A stretch of DNA of 64,000 bases, from the NCBI GenBank assembly GCA_030180135.1, contig CM058239.1:110765318-110829317 (forward strand). The letters are read 5' to 3'. The position numbers and the translations under genes are program-made. Position 1 is the first letter of the stretch. Every line of letters starts with the position of its first letter. This DNA comes from Orychophragmus violaceus (taxonomy: Eukaryota > Streptophyta > Magnoliopsida > Brassicales > Brassicaceae). Shown here piece after piece: positions 1 through 11,094 of this stretch. Below the pieces are notes generated by a model, which ran no database searches, had not been told where the DNA came from, and was given only the letters and a program-made list of their open reading frames with translations.

Positions 1-518
1 TAGCTTGCAGGTAAAGACTGCAGAATGATGTCGCAGGCAAGTTCCTGGCTGATTGGGCAGTCGAGTTTCTGAAGATGATCGAGATAACCCATCATCTTCA
101 AGACATGAGGACTCACTGCCGCATTCGCAGCCAACTTACAGTCCAAGAGGTTCTTAACTGTCTGGAACCTCTCGGTCCTAGCCTGCTCCTGAAAAAGCGA
201 TTTCAGGCTTGCCATGATCTCGATTGGAGACAATACACTTTCGAACTGTTTTTGCAGCTCAGGAGTCATTGTCACCAACATCAGGCAATAAACATCATTT
301 TCATCTGACGAATGCTTTTCCCAAGCATTGTGCAGAGTCCTGGCAGCATTGGCAAGAGGCCTCTCGGGGAGGGGATCTCGAAGGACATAATCCTTCTTCT
401 CCTGCTTGAGGACCAGCCTCAAGTTCCTTGACCATGTCAGGAAGTTCGTTCCAGTCAGCTTCTCCTTCTCGAGAACAGACCGGATCGAGAATGTGTTTTG
501 TGTGCTTGTAGTAGTCAT
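1..518 (-). CDS. Copia gag, N-terminal part (partial)
   Basis: The start codon is at 516-518 on the minus strand and the frame is open for about 172 codons to the window edge, with no stop. The predicted protein begins MTTTSTQNTF and has the LTGTNFLTWSRNLRLVL block typical of the N-terminal part of plant Copia Gag. Gag forms the virus-like particle that packages element RNA. It aligns with 55389-55906 of the complete copy with only scattered substitutions. The zinc knuckle, protease and the rest of pol lie beyond the window, so completeness cannot be judged. Confidence 0.85.
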   Translation of the reverse strand, partial: MTTTSTQNTFSIRSVLEKEKLTGTNFLTWSRNLRLVLKQEKKDYVLRDPLPERPLANAARTLHNAWEKHSSDENDVYCLMLVTMTPELQKQFESVLSPIEIMASLKSLFQEQARTERFQTVKNLLDCKLAANAAVSPHVLKMMGYLDHLQKLDCPISQELACDIILQSLPAS

Positions 519-2218
519 ATCTGAAATATATAAATAAAAAGGTTATTAGTTATTATGTTCAAAATGACTAATCTCGTATTAAAGTATAATATGATTAATC
601 ACGCATTATATTCAATAACCTAAGTTACCCTCAATAGAATATAATGATTCCAAGATCCACATATAACTAAGATTAAAGTGGGCCACTGGCCGTCACCCAA
701 TCTTAGCTTATATCGGTAAGCCCTAAGTCGGCTAATTATATCCGTGATATAACTCTTGGTTGTGAATCTGGGCCCGAGGCCCAATCCACTCTGATGTCTC
801 AAGGCCCGGGACTCCCGATGGCCTAGTCAAGAAAACCGGACCATACAGTCATGTAATCATTAATGTCTGGGACTCCCAATGACATTTATGAATCACAAAC
901 CGTCTTACCCACGCAAAAGCAGACATCCTCACACTGTAAGGCCATGAATGCAATTGAATGGGCTTTGACAGCTGACATAGCCTGGACAAGACATCCAACG
1001 CTTGATATTATTTGAGGTTCGTAGGTTTATTAAAATCATTCCCAAAATAGAAGATTACTATTTCGGGAAACTTTCTATTTATGGAAACCTACTATTTTTG
1101 GAAACTTTCTAAAATTGGAAACTTTCTAAAACCGGAAACTTTCTAACTTTAGAAATTTCTTTAAAATCCAAAACCCGCAAATTCAGAAACTTCTATTTTA
1201 AGAAACTTTCTAATTTCAAAATTTCGGAAACTTCAATTTAAAAACGACTTTATAATATTATAAAATAGATTTTAAATTAATCTGAAGAAAGACTCAATTA
1301 ACTGGCCCAATTGTTTTAACTTCTTGGCCCGAGGCCCAAGAATTGGTCCATGTCCAAGACATGACCCAATTGTCCAATTAATTGACATAACCGGTCTGGT
1401 TCATTAAAACTGGTCTAACCAAGTTTTAATTACTACGATGACCACAATTGTCAACCGGTTATTTACTAAACCGGAATCTCTCAATTTATTTGGTCCAACC
1501 AAATCAAATTAGAAATTCCTGGTTTAGGCACTAAATCCAATATTTCTTTCGACATTGGATTTCTTATCCCGGTTTAACCAGATTTAATAAAATTATTAAA
1601 ATCTGTTTATTAAACCGAAACGTTGATTTTAATCAAGTTTTTAAACCGAACCAGCTAACCGAAATCGAACCGGCCCATCACACCCAAAACCCTAACCGGC
1701 CAGCCGTAAGCCTCACGCAAAAAGCGATAGCCGCAGGCCAGCCGCGTTTGATCCGCGATCGGGACGGTTTGGGCTGCATGATCGGGACGTTCGCTCGGCA
1801 GCTCGGGACGGGATAGCCGCGATCGTGATGCTCGGGTCGATCGCTTCCCACGATCGCCAAGCGATCGGGACGACAACACGCGAGCTGGACGAAGCCGAGG
1901 CGCGACAGGACGTGATCCATGCGATCGCGTTCGTGCGATCCATGCGATTTGCCCATCCATCGCGATCGGTCGCGATTCATCCGGCCAACACTCGGCCGTG
2001 ATTGCCAACCGGCCATGCCGGTCAATGCCTCACTCGGCCGATCGCAAATCTGAGTCATATAGCTCATGTTTTGCGATTTTTCTTGTGTGTTTAGGGTTCA
2101 ATTATGTTTCTTAACTGTTTTATCTTATCAGTAATTGATTCAAAACAATTCTAAACAGATTAAACAACCTAAACATGAATCTAAAACAAGAAACCTAAGA
2201 ACCTGGCTCTGATACCAC
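519..2218 (-). other. Copia A 5' leader with primer-binding site
   Basis: This 1.7-kb stretch between 5' LTR and gag has no convincing gene. It contains three parts. At 640-960 is a block shared with the other two Copia elements (motif GGGACTCCCGATGGCC). At 1040-1240 is an AT-rich array of degenerate GGAAACTTTCTA units. At 1720-2045 is a GC-rich island packed with CGATCG and GATC. The primer-binding site (2200-2217) reads on the plus strand AACCTGGCTCTGATACCA, the 3' end of initiator tRNA-Met including CCA, one base from the LTR. Short open frames over 1655-2067 are by-products of the GC-rich repeats. Confidence 0.8.
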
Positions 2219-2849
2219 TGTTGGATAGTTCAGTTGATCCTGATTCAATTCTCATATTGATATCAACCTAAACATGCATCAGATCTAGGTGTTCTTATTT
2301 AGAAACATTAGATGATCTCACCTTTTACCTGTTTGTTGCAGCGGAAGGAATAGAACAGGTCAGAGATCAGATAGATGCACCGAGGGATGAATCCTCCAAA
2401 GGTTCACACACGCTTCACAAGGAAATGGCTGCTAGACCACAAGGAACAGAGGCGCAGAGAGAGGAGAGGAGCCGCGGCTGGGTGTTGGGGTTGGGGAGAA
2501 AAGACTTGGCTTTTAGTCATTAAAAGCCTTCTCTTTTCCCTATTGGGCTTTTGGGCCCAATCTGATTAAATCCTATTTAATCAGACCCATTAATCTTTCT
2601 CTCTTAGTACGACAAATGCCTAGCACTTTTGTCGTACTTCTGCTATGCCGTTCCAACACATTTTCCTGTTAGCTTAGGCGTGTGACCCATATGGGATCAT
2701 ATAATAAAGGCAATAAGTCCAAGACTTATAGATCATGAGCGGACTCTAGCAAGCCATCATGATCCCCAGTATTATATGACTTATGTCTGATCTCGACATA
2801 CTCTTACTTTCTAGAGACAGTACCGAGATTACTGGACACAATTCCAACA
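2219..2849 (-). repeat. Copia A 5' LTR (631 bp)
   Basis: The LTR starts TGTTGG next to the tRNA-iMet primer site and ends CCAACA. It aligns along its whole length with the 635-bp LTRs of the complete copy but with many substitutions, so it is an older or divergent branch of the family. Confidence 0.9.
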
Positions 2850-5800
2850 TAGATAGCATGAAGCTTCCTATCCTTCTTCTGTCCCAGGACATCTCCTACA
2901 TCAAAGTCACTTGCATCACACATAACCTCAAAAGGTAGATCCCAATCCGGTGGCTGAACTATCGGAGTACTCACTAATGCTTGCTTGATTTGCTCAAATG
3001 CAGTCTGACAGTCTGCATTGAACTCAAATTTGGTATCCTTACACAGCAAAGCAGTTAGTGGCCTAGCAATCTTACTGAAGTCTTTGATGAACCGTTTATA
3101 GAAGCCAGCATGTCCAAGAAAGCTTCTTATAGACTTAACAGAATCAGGCGCCTGAAGGTTGGTCATTACCTCAATCTTAGCGCGGTCCACTTCGATCCCT
3201 GCTTCAGACACTTTATGTCCAAGTACAATACCATCTCTGACCATGAAATGTCACTTTTCCCAGTTAAGAACCAAGTGCTTTTCTTCACATCGAGTTAATA
3301 CCTTGCACAGATTATCTAAACACTCATTGTAAGACGGTCCATAGACTGAGAAATCATCCATAAATACCTCCATAAAATCCTCAATCATATCAGTGAATAT
3401 GGACATCATGCATCTCTGGAATGTGGCAGGAGCATTACAGAGTCCAAAGGGCATCCTACGGTAGGCAAAAGTGCCATATGGACAAGTGAAAGTGGTCTTT
3501 CCCTGATCCTCTGGGTGGATAGGAATCTGAAAGAAACCTGAGTATCCATCTAGGAAGCAATAGTAAGGGTGATTTGCTAACCTCTCCAGCATCTGATCAA
3601 TGAAGGGTAAAGGGAAATGATCCTTCCTTGTAGCCGCATTGAGCTTCCTGTAGTCTATGCACATTCTGTGTCCTGTCACAGTCCTAGTAGGGATAAGCTC
3701 ATTCTTCTCATTCTTCACAACTGTGACTCTGCCTTTCTTAGGCACCACATGGACTGGACTCACCCAATCACTATCTGAGATGGGAAAGATGATTCCAGCA
3801 TCTAAGAGTTTCATAATCTCCTTCTTAACCACTTCCTGTAGGTTGGGATTAAGCCTTCTCTGATGTTCAATGGATGTCTTAGACTCGTCCTCAAGATGTA
3901 TCCGGTGCATGCACAGCTCTGGAGAGATACCTGAAATGTCATCAAGAGAATAGCCAAGAGCTTTGCGATGCTTACGCAGCTTGCTTAGCAGTAAAGTGAG
4001 CTATGCGTTGTTCAAATTAGCATTAACTATAATTGGATAAGTAGAATTAGGTCCAAGAAATGCGTACTTTAGCCCGGATGGAAGTTGTTTCAGCTCAATT
4101 TTCGGAGCTTTTTCCTCTGCCCAGTCTTTGTCGACTTTCAACGACCGATGCCCAGATGGTGTCGATCGTTGCATCTTCGCGTCAGACAGTCCTACTTGCA
4201 TTACCTGCTCAGCTGAATCCATCAATCTTTCATAGCACATCGCTGACTCGTCTTGCAGGTACTCTAGCTCCAATATAGAGCTCAGTAAAGCTCTTTCTAG
4301 CGGATCTTCAGTATGTGACTTATGGAAGTACTCTGCAGCCAAATCACCCAGTGTGTCCACATAGAAGGTCTGTCCGTCGATGGTTGGCCTCTTTGCCAGC
4401 TTGTCCATATCAAAACTCATCTTCAGATCACCCACATTCAGAACTATTCTACCTCCTTGACAGTCAATCATCGCACCAGCTGTAGCTAAGAAAGGCCTGC
4501 CTAAAATTAGTGGATCCTTTGGTTCCTCTCCATACTGCAGAACCACAAAGTCAGTAGGAATCACACATTGGCCAATCATTATGGGCACATCCTCCAATAA
4601 TCCTTCGGGAATCCTGATTGTTCTATCTGCCAAGACCAGTGATATCCTAGTGGGTATAAAGTCAGTCATCCCGAGCCTCTTAGCAACTGAGAAAGGCATA
4701 AGATTCACACTGGAACCAAGATCACACAGAGACCTTTCGAATCTCTCCCTGTAGATAGCACAATCGAATACAAAGCTTCCTGGATCTTTTAACTTCTCTG
4801 GAATTCTGCCCTGAATCACTGCACTACACACCTCATTGATCATCATTACACTCTCCTCGTCAGACCACTTTCCAGCAAGCATATCCTTAAGACATCTTTT
4901 CATTACAGGAGAGGTATCCATGGAATCAATCAAAGGCACTTCAACTTTCACCTTTTTAATGAGCTCCTTGCATTTGGCATACTGTCTTTTGTTTTTAGCC
5001 TTTCTTGGATTCTTGGGATAAGGTACCTTAGGCATGTAGACCCTCTCGGTTGACTGTTTCGGTTTCTCTGGTTTTGAGCTTTCTGCAGTCGCCTTGCATC
5101 GATCGTCACTAGAGTTGTATCGATCGTTGCTGGGTGACTTCGCTACGACAGTTTCTTCTTTATCGCTCTGCATCGACCGTCGCTGGGTTGCGTCGATCGA
5201 TGCATTGCGAGTGTCACATATCTCATCTTCCAACTCGTCAATTTCCACGAGCTCTTCCACACTCAGCTGCCTTTTCTGGCCAGGTAACAACTCCTTACCA
5301 CTTCTCAATGTCACTGCATTGCATTGGTACTTGGGATTTGCATCAGTACGTCCGGGGAGATATCCATCTTCCCTCTGAGCACATCCAGCAGTTCTTGTAA
5401 CTCTAGCATCAAGCTCCTTCATGTGTGTGCTCAGATACTCAAACTTTCCATTCAGCTCCTTATAGACTGTCCCTATATTCTCGTCGACGTCTGCAACATT
5501 CTTAGTCTGACTCTCCATCAGCTGTTTCATCATAGCTTCCATCCTACTCTCATGAGCTGTAGGTGCAGGAGGAGTCTGATAAGATGAAGATCCATAGGTT
5601 CTCTGAGAACCTTGTCCAAAAGGCTTCTGAAAACCACTACCCTGTCCAAAAGAGTTCTGATTGCCTGTGAAGGCACTCTTTTCTCCTCCATTGAAGAATC
5701 TGTTACCCTGCTGATTACCAAATATGTTACCTTGGAAACCAGATCCTCCAATGTAATTCACATCTTCTTCCTGAGTGTCCTCCTCAGTCTGAATTACCTC

Positions 5801-6886
5801 AACATCTTGAGAAAAGTGGACAGCCTTCTTATTAGCCAGGAGATTGCAGATTGTGTCCATCCTAGATCTCAATTCAGCCATCTCTGAATTCTCTACACTA
5901 CCACCAGATTTCTTCCTCCTGTCATCCATAGTCTTGCAACTGTTGCTGCTTACTAGGTTCTCAATCAACTGCTTAGCTTGTGAAGGAGTCCTGGTGTTGA
6001 AGTTTGCATTACTGGAGTTATCCAGCGCAGACTGATATGGCATATCTATGCCTCTGAAGAAGATACCAAGCAACTGGACTTCAGTGAATCCATGGTGTGG
6101 GCAGTCACGCTGGTACTTCTTGAATCTCATCCAGGCAGCTTTTAAAGGCTCCACAGCTCCTTGGAAAAATGTGAGAATGTCCTGTCTGGACTGGTCTGAA
6201 CGTGCATCATCATAGAAATGACGCAGGAACTCACTCTTCAGGGCTGCCCAAGTATTAAACTGCCCAGGTGGCAGTTGCTTCAGCCATGCACCAGCGTCTC
6301 CAGCGAGACTGTGCGGAAAGAGTTTAAGGAACAGATAATCCTGGCAGACTCCATCATACTTCATGCCAGGGACTATGTCCTCAAACGAATCAATGTGATC
6401 CATAGGCTGCTCTGTGGGATGACCATGGAATGCATTCTGTCTCATCAGCGAGTAGTAGATGGTCTTGATCTCAAAATCATTCCTCTCAAAGCCAGGAATC
6501 ACCAAAGCTGACCGGTTAACATGAAACTCATCCGGTCTATTGTAGTCAGCTAAGGTCCTCTCATGGACAACCATCTCTCTACCTTGGGCCTGTCTTTGAC
6601 CCTGGTTCTGCTCCTGTTGCGGTGGCTCAGGAGGATCAGGGATGACATTCCCCTCAGCATCAACCCTTTGCCAAGCAGCATTGTATGGGTTGTTATCTTG
6701 GTCCCTCAGAGTACCTTCAGCATCACGTTCCAGAATTAGCCTCTGTACTACCATTCTTTCTCTTCTTTCTCTTCTGTTAGTCCTCTCTAGACGTCCAAGT
6801 TCTTCAAGATCGAGATTGATTAGGCTTAAGTTCGGATTACTTCGAGTTTCACGCTTCTGCATAAACTGTTTGTGATCGTCAAGCAA
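2850..6886 (-). pseudogene. Athila 1 gag-pol, one frame with two nonsense codons
   Basis: A start codon at 6886 opens a 961-codon segment. It contains the gag core (around FHGHPTEQPMDHIDSFED), a low-complexity linker, a protease-like segment with CDLGSSVNLMP, and the beginning of pol. The frame meets a TAG at 4001-4003, continues in the same frame through RT (LDGYSGFFQI, MPFGLCNAPATFQ, FMDDFSVYG), meets a TGA at 3251-3253, and runs on to the Copia A junction at 2850. All three open segments share one reading frame, so no frameshift is needed: the only visible damage is two point nonsense mutations plus the insertion. Gag would form particles; protease, RT and RNase H would mature them and copy the RNA. 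As it stands this copy cannot make a full polyprotein. Confidence 0.88.
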
Positions 6887-7132
6887 CGATCGATGCTAAC
6901 AGTGCAACGATCGATTCAATCTCAAATCGCTTAGTGACGATCGACACAAGAAGTGCAACGATCGACGCAAGGCGAAGTCGGTACCTGCGACAGAGAGAAA
7001 ACAGAGAGAAAATCAGTAAAATAAAATAAAATCGAAATCAAAAAACAAAAAAAAAAGAAAAATTCCTATTAAAAACCCTAAGTTCAGTCCTATCGAAGAC
7101 TCTAAGAGTCCCCGGCAACGGCGCCAAAAACT
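6887..7132 (-). promoter_or_regulatory. Athila 1 leader and primer-binding site
   Basis: The primer-binding site at 7109-7126 reads on the plus strand TCCCCGGCAACGGCGCCA, matching the 3' end of tRNA-Asp with CCA. It lies six bases inside the LTR edge at 7133, which fixes the minus orientation. The rest of the leader carries several copies of the palindrome-rich motif CGATCGATGC (around 6885-6965). Confidence 0.85.
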
Positions 7133-8326
7133 TGATAGGTCTAGTTTTAATCCATATACTAACTGCAAGTGCACAGTGATGTCAATGTAGTATATAGGGT
7201 ATCGAATCCACAGAGACTCTGGTCTCGATAGATCAGAACCGTAGAGATTAATACTAAGAATAAAGCAAGTGGTGAATGAAATAAAAGCAAGGCAATAAAG
7301 TAAATCAGTAGCAGGAATTTGTTTTGGAAGCAATAAACTAAAAGCGCTAAGTCTAGGGAATTCTCAGGAAATCAGACAAGCAGACAAGTTAATTAGTCAA
7401 GATCAAATTAAACTCAGTTCTAGAACTCAAATCACGGAATTAGAATTAACCAAATCTCTTTGCGAAAATCCTCTAAGTCTAAGTGCAGTAATCCAAATCT
7501 CTTTGCAATTTCTAACAGATTAAACCAGCATTAAATTCAAGTTCGATATGTTCACAATTAAACTAAACCAAATCTCTTTGCGAATAGTTTAATTGCTCAA
7601 CATAAATAGTTCAGATTCTAAACCACACTCTCGTGTCGTATTTAGCAACCTAAGATCTAGATTCTAATTGATCAGGTTAGAACTAGCATTAAGCACAATT
7701 TAGTTTGAAGAACATTCTAATCATATGAATCCTTAACTGAATTAAACAAGTCTAGCAAGTCATCAAATCCTTAATGAGAAACCTTAAACCTAACTATGAA
7801 TCTACTCAGACATGATTAATGAAACAGAAATCATAGAAATAATATATTGCATATAAGAAATTAAATAGATAAAAGGGTTCGAAATCTTCTCCAAAATAGA
7901 TGAAGTACAGGATTAGATCAGCCCCAAAAGCTCTAAAAATCTCTTAGCTCTAAGTATGAAAGCGTATCTAAAATAAAAGCCAAAACTCTAAATATATAGG
8001 CATAATCTCGGTTGGGGCTTCTGTGTAAATACTGAAACTTTTCTGGGCTTTTCTGCAAATCTTCACAACTTCATTAGCCGCCGTATTTCGGCCCATCTCG
8101 CTAGTGTGTCGATCGACACCAAAGGTGTGTCGATCGATGCATGATCATCAAATCGGACAGTGAGTTAAAATCTCGGCCAAAATTCTCCAAAACTCCCAGA
8201 ATACTCCAAAATCTCCACATTAGCTTCAAACCTGATTAAACCTGTAAAAGACTCTAAAAGAACACAAAAGACACTAAAAACACAACTATATCATGGCATA
8301 AAACCGGTAAAAACCATGATATATCA
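7133..8326 (-). repeat. Athila LTR (1194 bp)
   Basis: On the minus strand it starts TGATATATCATGG (right edge 8326) and ends CTATCA (left edge 7133). The same family is seen at 22945-24094 (truncated) and, inverted, from 63507. It is the 5' LTR of Athila 1, because the Asp primer site lies on its left. It also sits exactly where a 3' LTR of Athila 2 would be expected, so it may be shared by two tandem elements. The motifs GTGTGTCGATCGACACC and TCGATCGATGCA occur at 8105-8145. Confidence 0.88.
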
Positions 8327-8853
8327 GAAATCAACAATGGCGATTCGGCTAGGGTTTTTTCGCGAGAGATAAATGAGGAAGAAGAAGGAAGAAAGAAGAA
8401 TTTAATCGCGACTTACCTGCACGTGATTGCATCGACCATTGCACTAAGTGCATCGATCGTTGCATTATCGCGATTGGTCAAACCGGAATTGAACCAATCC
8501 GATTTTCGGTTTAAGGCCCGCGTACCACCAATTGCAGTTCGGACCAGCTGTGTAGATCGTTGCATAGGACCGCTACGATCGTCACAGAGCGACTTCATTT
8601 CCTCGCCATATCTCCCTGCAGTGATCGATGCACATGACCGCAATGATCGCTGTAAGACGGTTTTTGTTCGTCAAATCCCCCTGCATCGATCGTCACAACA
8701 AGTGCAACGATCAACGCAGTTCTTCAGACTCGTAATCTGCAGTGAGAACACACCAAAAACAAAAACAAACGTAAAATCCTAACAAAAACACCAAAAAGAA
8801 TATGTACAAACGAAATAGTGGGTTGCCTCCCACTCAGCGCTCTTTTAACGTCA
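8327..8853 (-). other. Athila 2 region downstream of pol
   Basis: Non-coding stretch between the end of the integrase frame and the LTR. It has several copies of the GCATCGATCGTTGCA-type palindrome (8430-8470, 8625-8650, 8680-8720). I see no convincing polypurine tract next to 8326, which weakens the reading of 7133-8326 as a normal 3' LTR of this element. The 119-residue plus-strand frame here is not supported as a gene, and no env-like frame was found. Confidence 0.6.
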
Positions 8854-11094
8854 TTAGCTTGATGTTTCAGCTGAACTAGGCAGAGGGTGCATCATCCAGA
8901 GGCAGAATCTGACCTCTCGTAATCTCGGCCTTAGCCAATAATGATTTGCCCTATGTCCATTGACGGTGAATTTCTTACCTTCCTGGCTGATTAGAACGAC
9001 AACACCATAAGGACGCACTTCCTTAATTGTGAAAGGACCAGACCACCTTGATCTCAGCTTACCTGGAAACAATTGCAAATGAGAGTTATACAAAAGTACC
9101 TGATCATTAGGCTCAAATTGTCTAGAGACAATCTTCTTGTCATGATAAGCCTTAGTCCTCTCCTTGTACAGCTTTTAGTTCTCATAAGCAAAGTGCCTAA
9201 CCTCATCCAACTCATTAAGCTGCACCAATCTCCTTTCTGCAGCAAACTTAAAATCGAAGTTCATCTGCTCCACAGCCCTTGCTGCTTTGTGCTCAAGCTT
9301 TACTGGCAGATGACATGCTTTTCCATACAACAAATGAAATGGAGTGGTCCCAAGTGGTGTCTTGAATGTAGTCTGGTAGCAGTGAAACAGAACATCTGGA
9401 ACCTCTGATTCCGCAATGCACCTCCTGTCTGTAAAGTCCATTAGAACAGTGCTTATATAGGTAAGGCTCATCCCAGTAGTATCGTCTGAGCTCCCACAAG
9501 AACTTCTTCTTAGCATACCCCCTCAACTCATCTGGTTCAGTCTCTGAAGCCAGGTAATTAGCAATATCCGCAAACCAGGATCGAGCGGTCGTCAAAACAG
9601 CACAAACTTTGAAGTCGTAGTGTCCAATTTGAACCTTAAGAGGTTCTGGGTTTGTATGCGCACTGCAACGATCGTCGCACAGGTCCGCATCGATCGTTGC
9701 ATTCTCGTCACATGCATCGATTGTCATAGATGTTGCATCGATCAACGCATTTCGATTAATACGACGGTTCTGCATCTTCCTATCTAAATCTGTCCGAAAT
9801 ACTGTCTCAATCATATTGACGTTCTCCTCAGGTAAGAAATCATTAATGGGGACGTCTTCATCAACCAGAATCCTTGACAGATGGTCAGCAACTCCATTTT
9901 CAACTCCCTTCTTGTCCTTCACCTCAATATCGAACTCCTGAAGCATCATAATCCATCTAAACAATCTCGGTTTAGCATCCTTTTTCTGCCAAAGATACTT
10001 AAGAGCTGAATGATCAGTGTGTACAATCACTTTAGAACCAACAAGATAGGGCCGAAACTTCTCAAAAGAAAAGACAACCGCCAACAACTCCTTCTCTGTA
10101 GTGGCATAGTTCCTCTGCGCATCATCTAGTGTCCTGCTGGCATAGTAAATAGCATGAAGCTTTATGTCCTTCTTCTGCCCCAGAACAACTCCTACAACAT
10201 AATCGCTTGCGTCACACATTACCTCAAAAGGTAGATCCTAATCTAGTGGATGTACTATAGGAGCACTCACTAATGCTTGCTTGATTTGTTAAAATGCAGC
10301 TTGACAATCTGCAGTGAACTCAAACTTGGCATCTTTACAAAGCAAAGCAGTTAGTGGTCTAGCAATCTTACTGAAATCCTTGATGAACCTTCTATAGAAC
10401 CCATCATGTCCAAGAAAGCTCCCCACAGACTTCACAGAATCAGGCGCCTGAAGGCTGGTCATAACCTCAATCTTAGCGTGGTCTACTTTAATTCCTGCTT
10501 CAGACACTCTATGTCCAAGAACAATGCCATCTATGACCAGAAATGACACTTCTCCAAATTAAGAACCAAGTGCTTCTCCTCACATCTAGCTAACACTTTT
10601 CACATATTGTCCAAGCACTCATGATAAGATGACCCGTAGACGGAAAAGTCATCCATAAACACTTCCATAAAGTTCTCTATCATGTCAGTAAAGATGGACA
10701 TCATGCATCTGTGGAAGGTGGCTGGTGCATTACAAAGTCCAAAAGGCATCATGCGGTAGGCAAATGTGCCATATGGACAAGTAAAAGTAGTCTTTCCCTG
10801 ATCCTCTGGATGGATGGGAATCTGAAAGAAGCTTGAATACCCATCGAGGAAGCAATAGTAAGGGTGATTTGCTAACCTCTCCAGCATCTGATCAATAAAA
10901 GGCAAAGGGAAATGATCTTTCCTGGTCGCAGCATTGAGCTTCCTGTAATCTATGCACATCCGATGTCCAGTCACAGTCCTCGTAGGAATCATCTCATTCT
11001 TCTCATTCTTCACTACTGTAACTCTGTCTTTCTTAAGCACAACATGAACTGGACTAACCCAATCACTGTCTGAAATCTGATAGATGATCCCAGC
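8854..11094 (-). pseudogene. Athila 2 pol, RT to integrase end, degenerate
   Basis: Read right to left this holds RT from the ISDSDWVSPVHVV block (11094-10600), the RT end/connection (10549-10289), RNase H with HTDHSALKYLW (10219 down to about 9850), a linker rich in IDA/DDRC residues encoded by CGATCGATGC motifs, the start of the integrase zinc region (YYWDEPYLYKHC) and the integrase C-terminal part (FHLLYGKACHLPVKL, then LFPGKLRSRWSGPFTIKE at 9093-8854). A nonsense codon follows the ECLDNM block near 10600, and more stops and frame changes occur at 10550-10220. The integrase catalytic core is deleted: the zinc-region sequence jumps to the post-core sequence around 9375-9400. It cannot encode an active integrase. 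Confidence 0.85.

Larger units (their letters stand above)
1..2849 (-). mobile_element. Ty1/copia LTR retrotransposon A, 5' part only
   Basis: This is the 5' end of a minus-strand Copia element cut by the window start. Reading right to left it holds a 5' LTR (2219-2849), a tRNA-iMet primer site (2200-2217), a long non-coding leader and the start of gag (518 downwards). It belongs to the same family as the complete element at 50485-58196: the gag and leader align almost base for base, while the LTR is clearly more diverged. The LTR ends in CCAACA at 2849 and the next bases resume the reverse-transcriptase/RNase H frame of an Athila element, so it inserted into that element. The expected 5-bp target duplication on this side would be TAGAT (2850-2854). 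The partner copy lies outside the window. Confidence 0.9.
2850..8326 (-). mobile_element. Athila-lineage Ty3/gypsy retrotransposon 1, interrupted
   Basis: Right to left this holds a 1194-bp 5' LTR, a tRNA-Asp primer-binding site, a 246-bp leader, gag, protease and reverse transcriptase. It then breaks at 2850, where Copia A is inserted within the RNase H start. Lineage is inferred from the Asp-type primer site, from long in-frame Gag with a PHHGF block, and from the RT sequence around YCFLDGYSGFFQIPIHPEDQ. The rest of pol and the 3' LTR are outside the window, beyond Copia A. Confidence 0.88.

Noticed and set aside
4836..6511. Many plus-strand frames opposite Athila gag
   Set aside because: Shadows of the long minus-strand gag-pol frame.
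8423..8782. 119-codon plus-strand frame downstream of Athila 2 pol, considered as an env-like gene
   Set aside because: It is antisense to the element and encoded by the CGATCGATGC motifs. It has no signal peptide or membrane segment.
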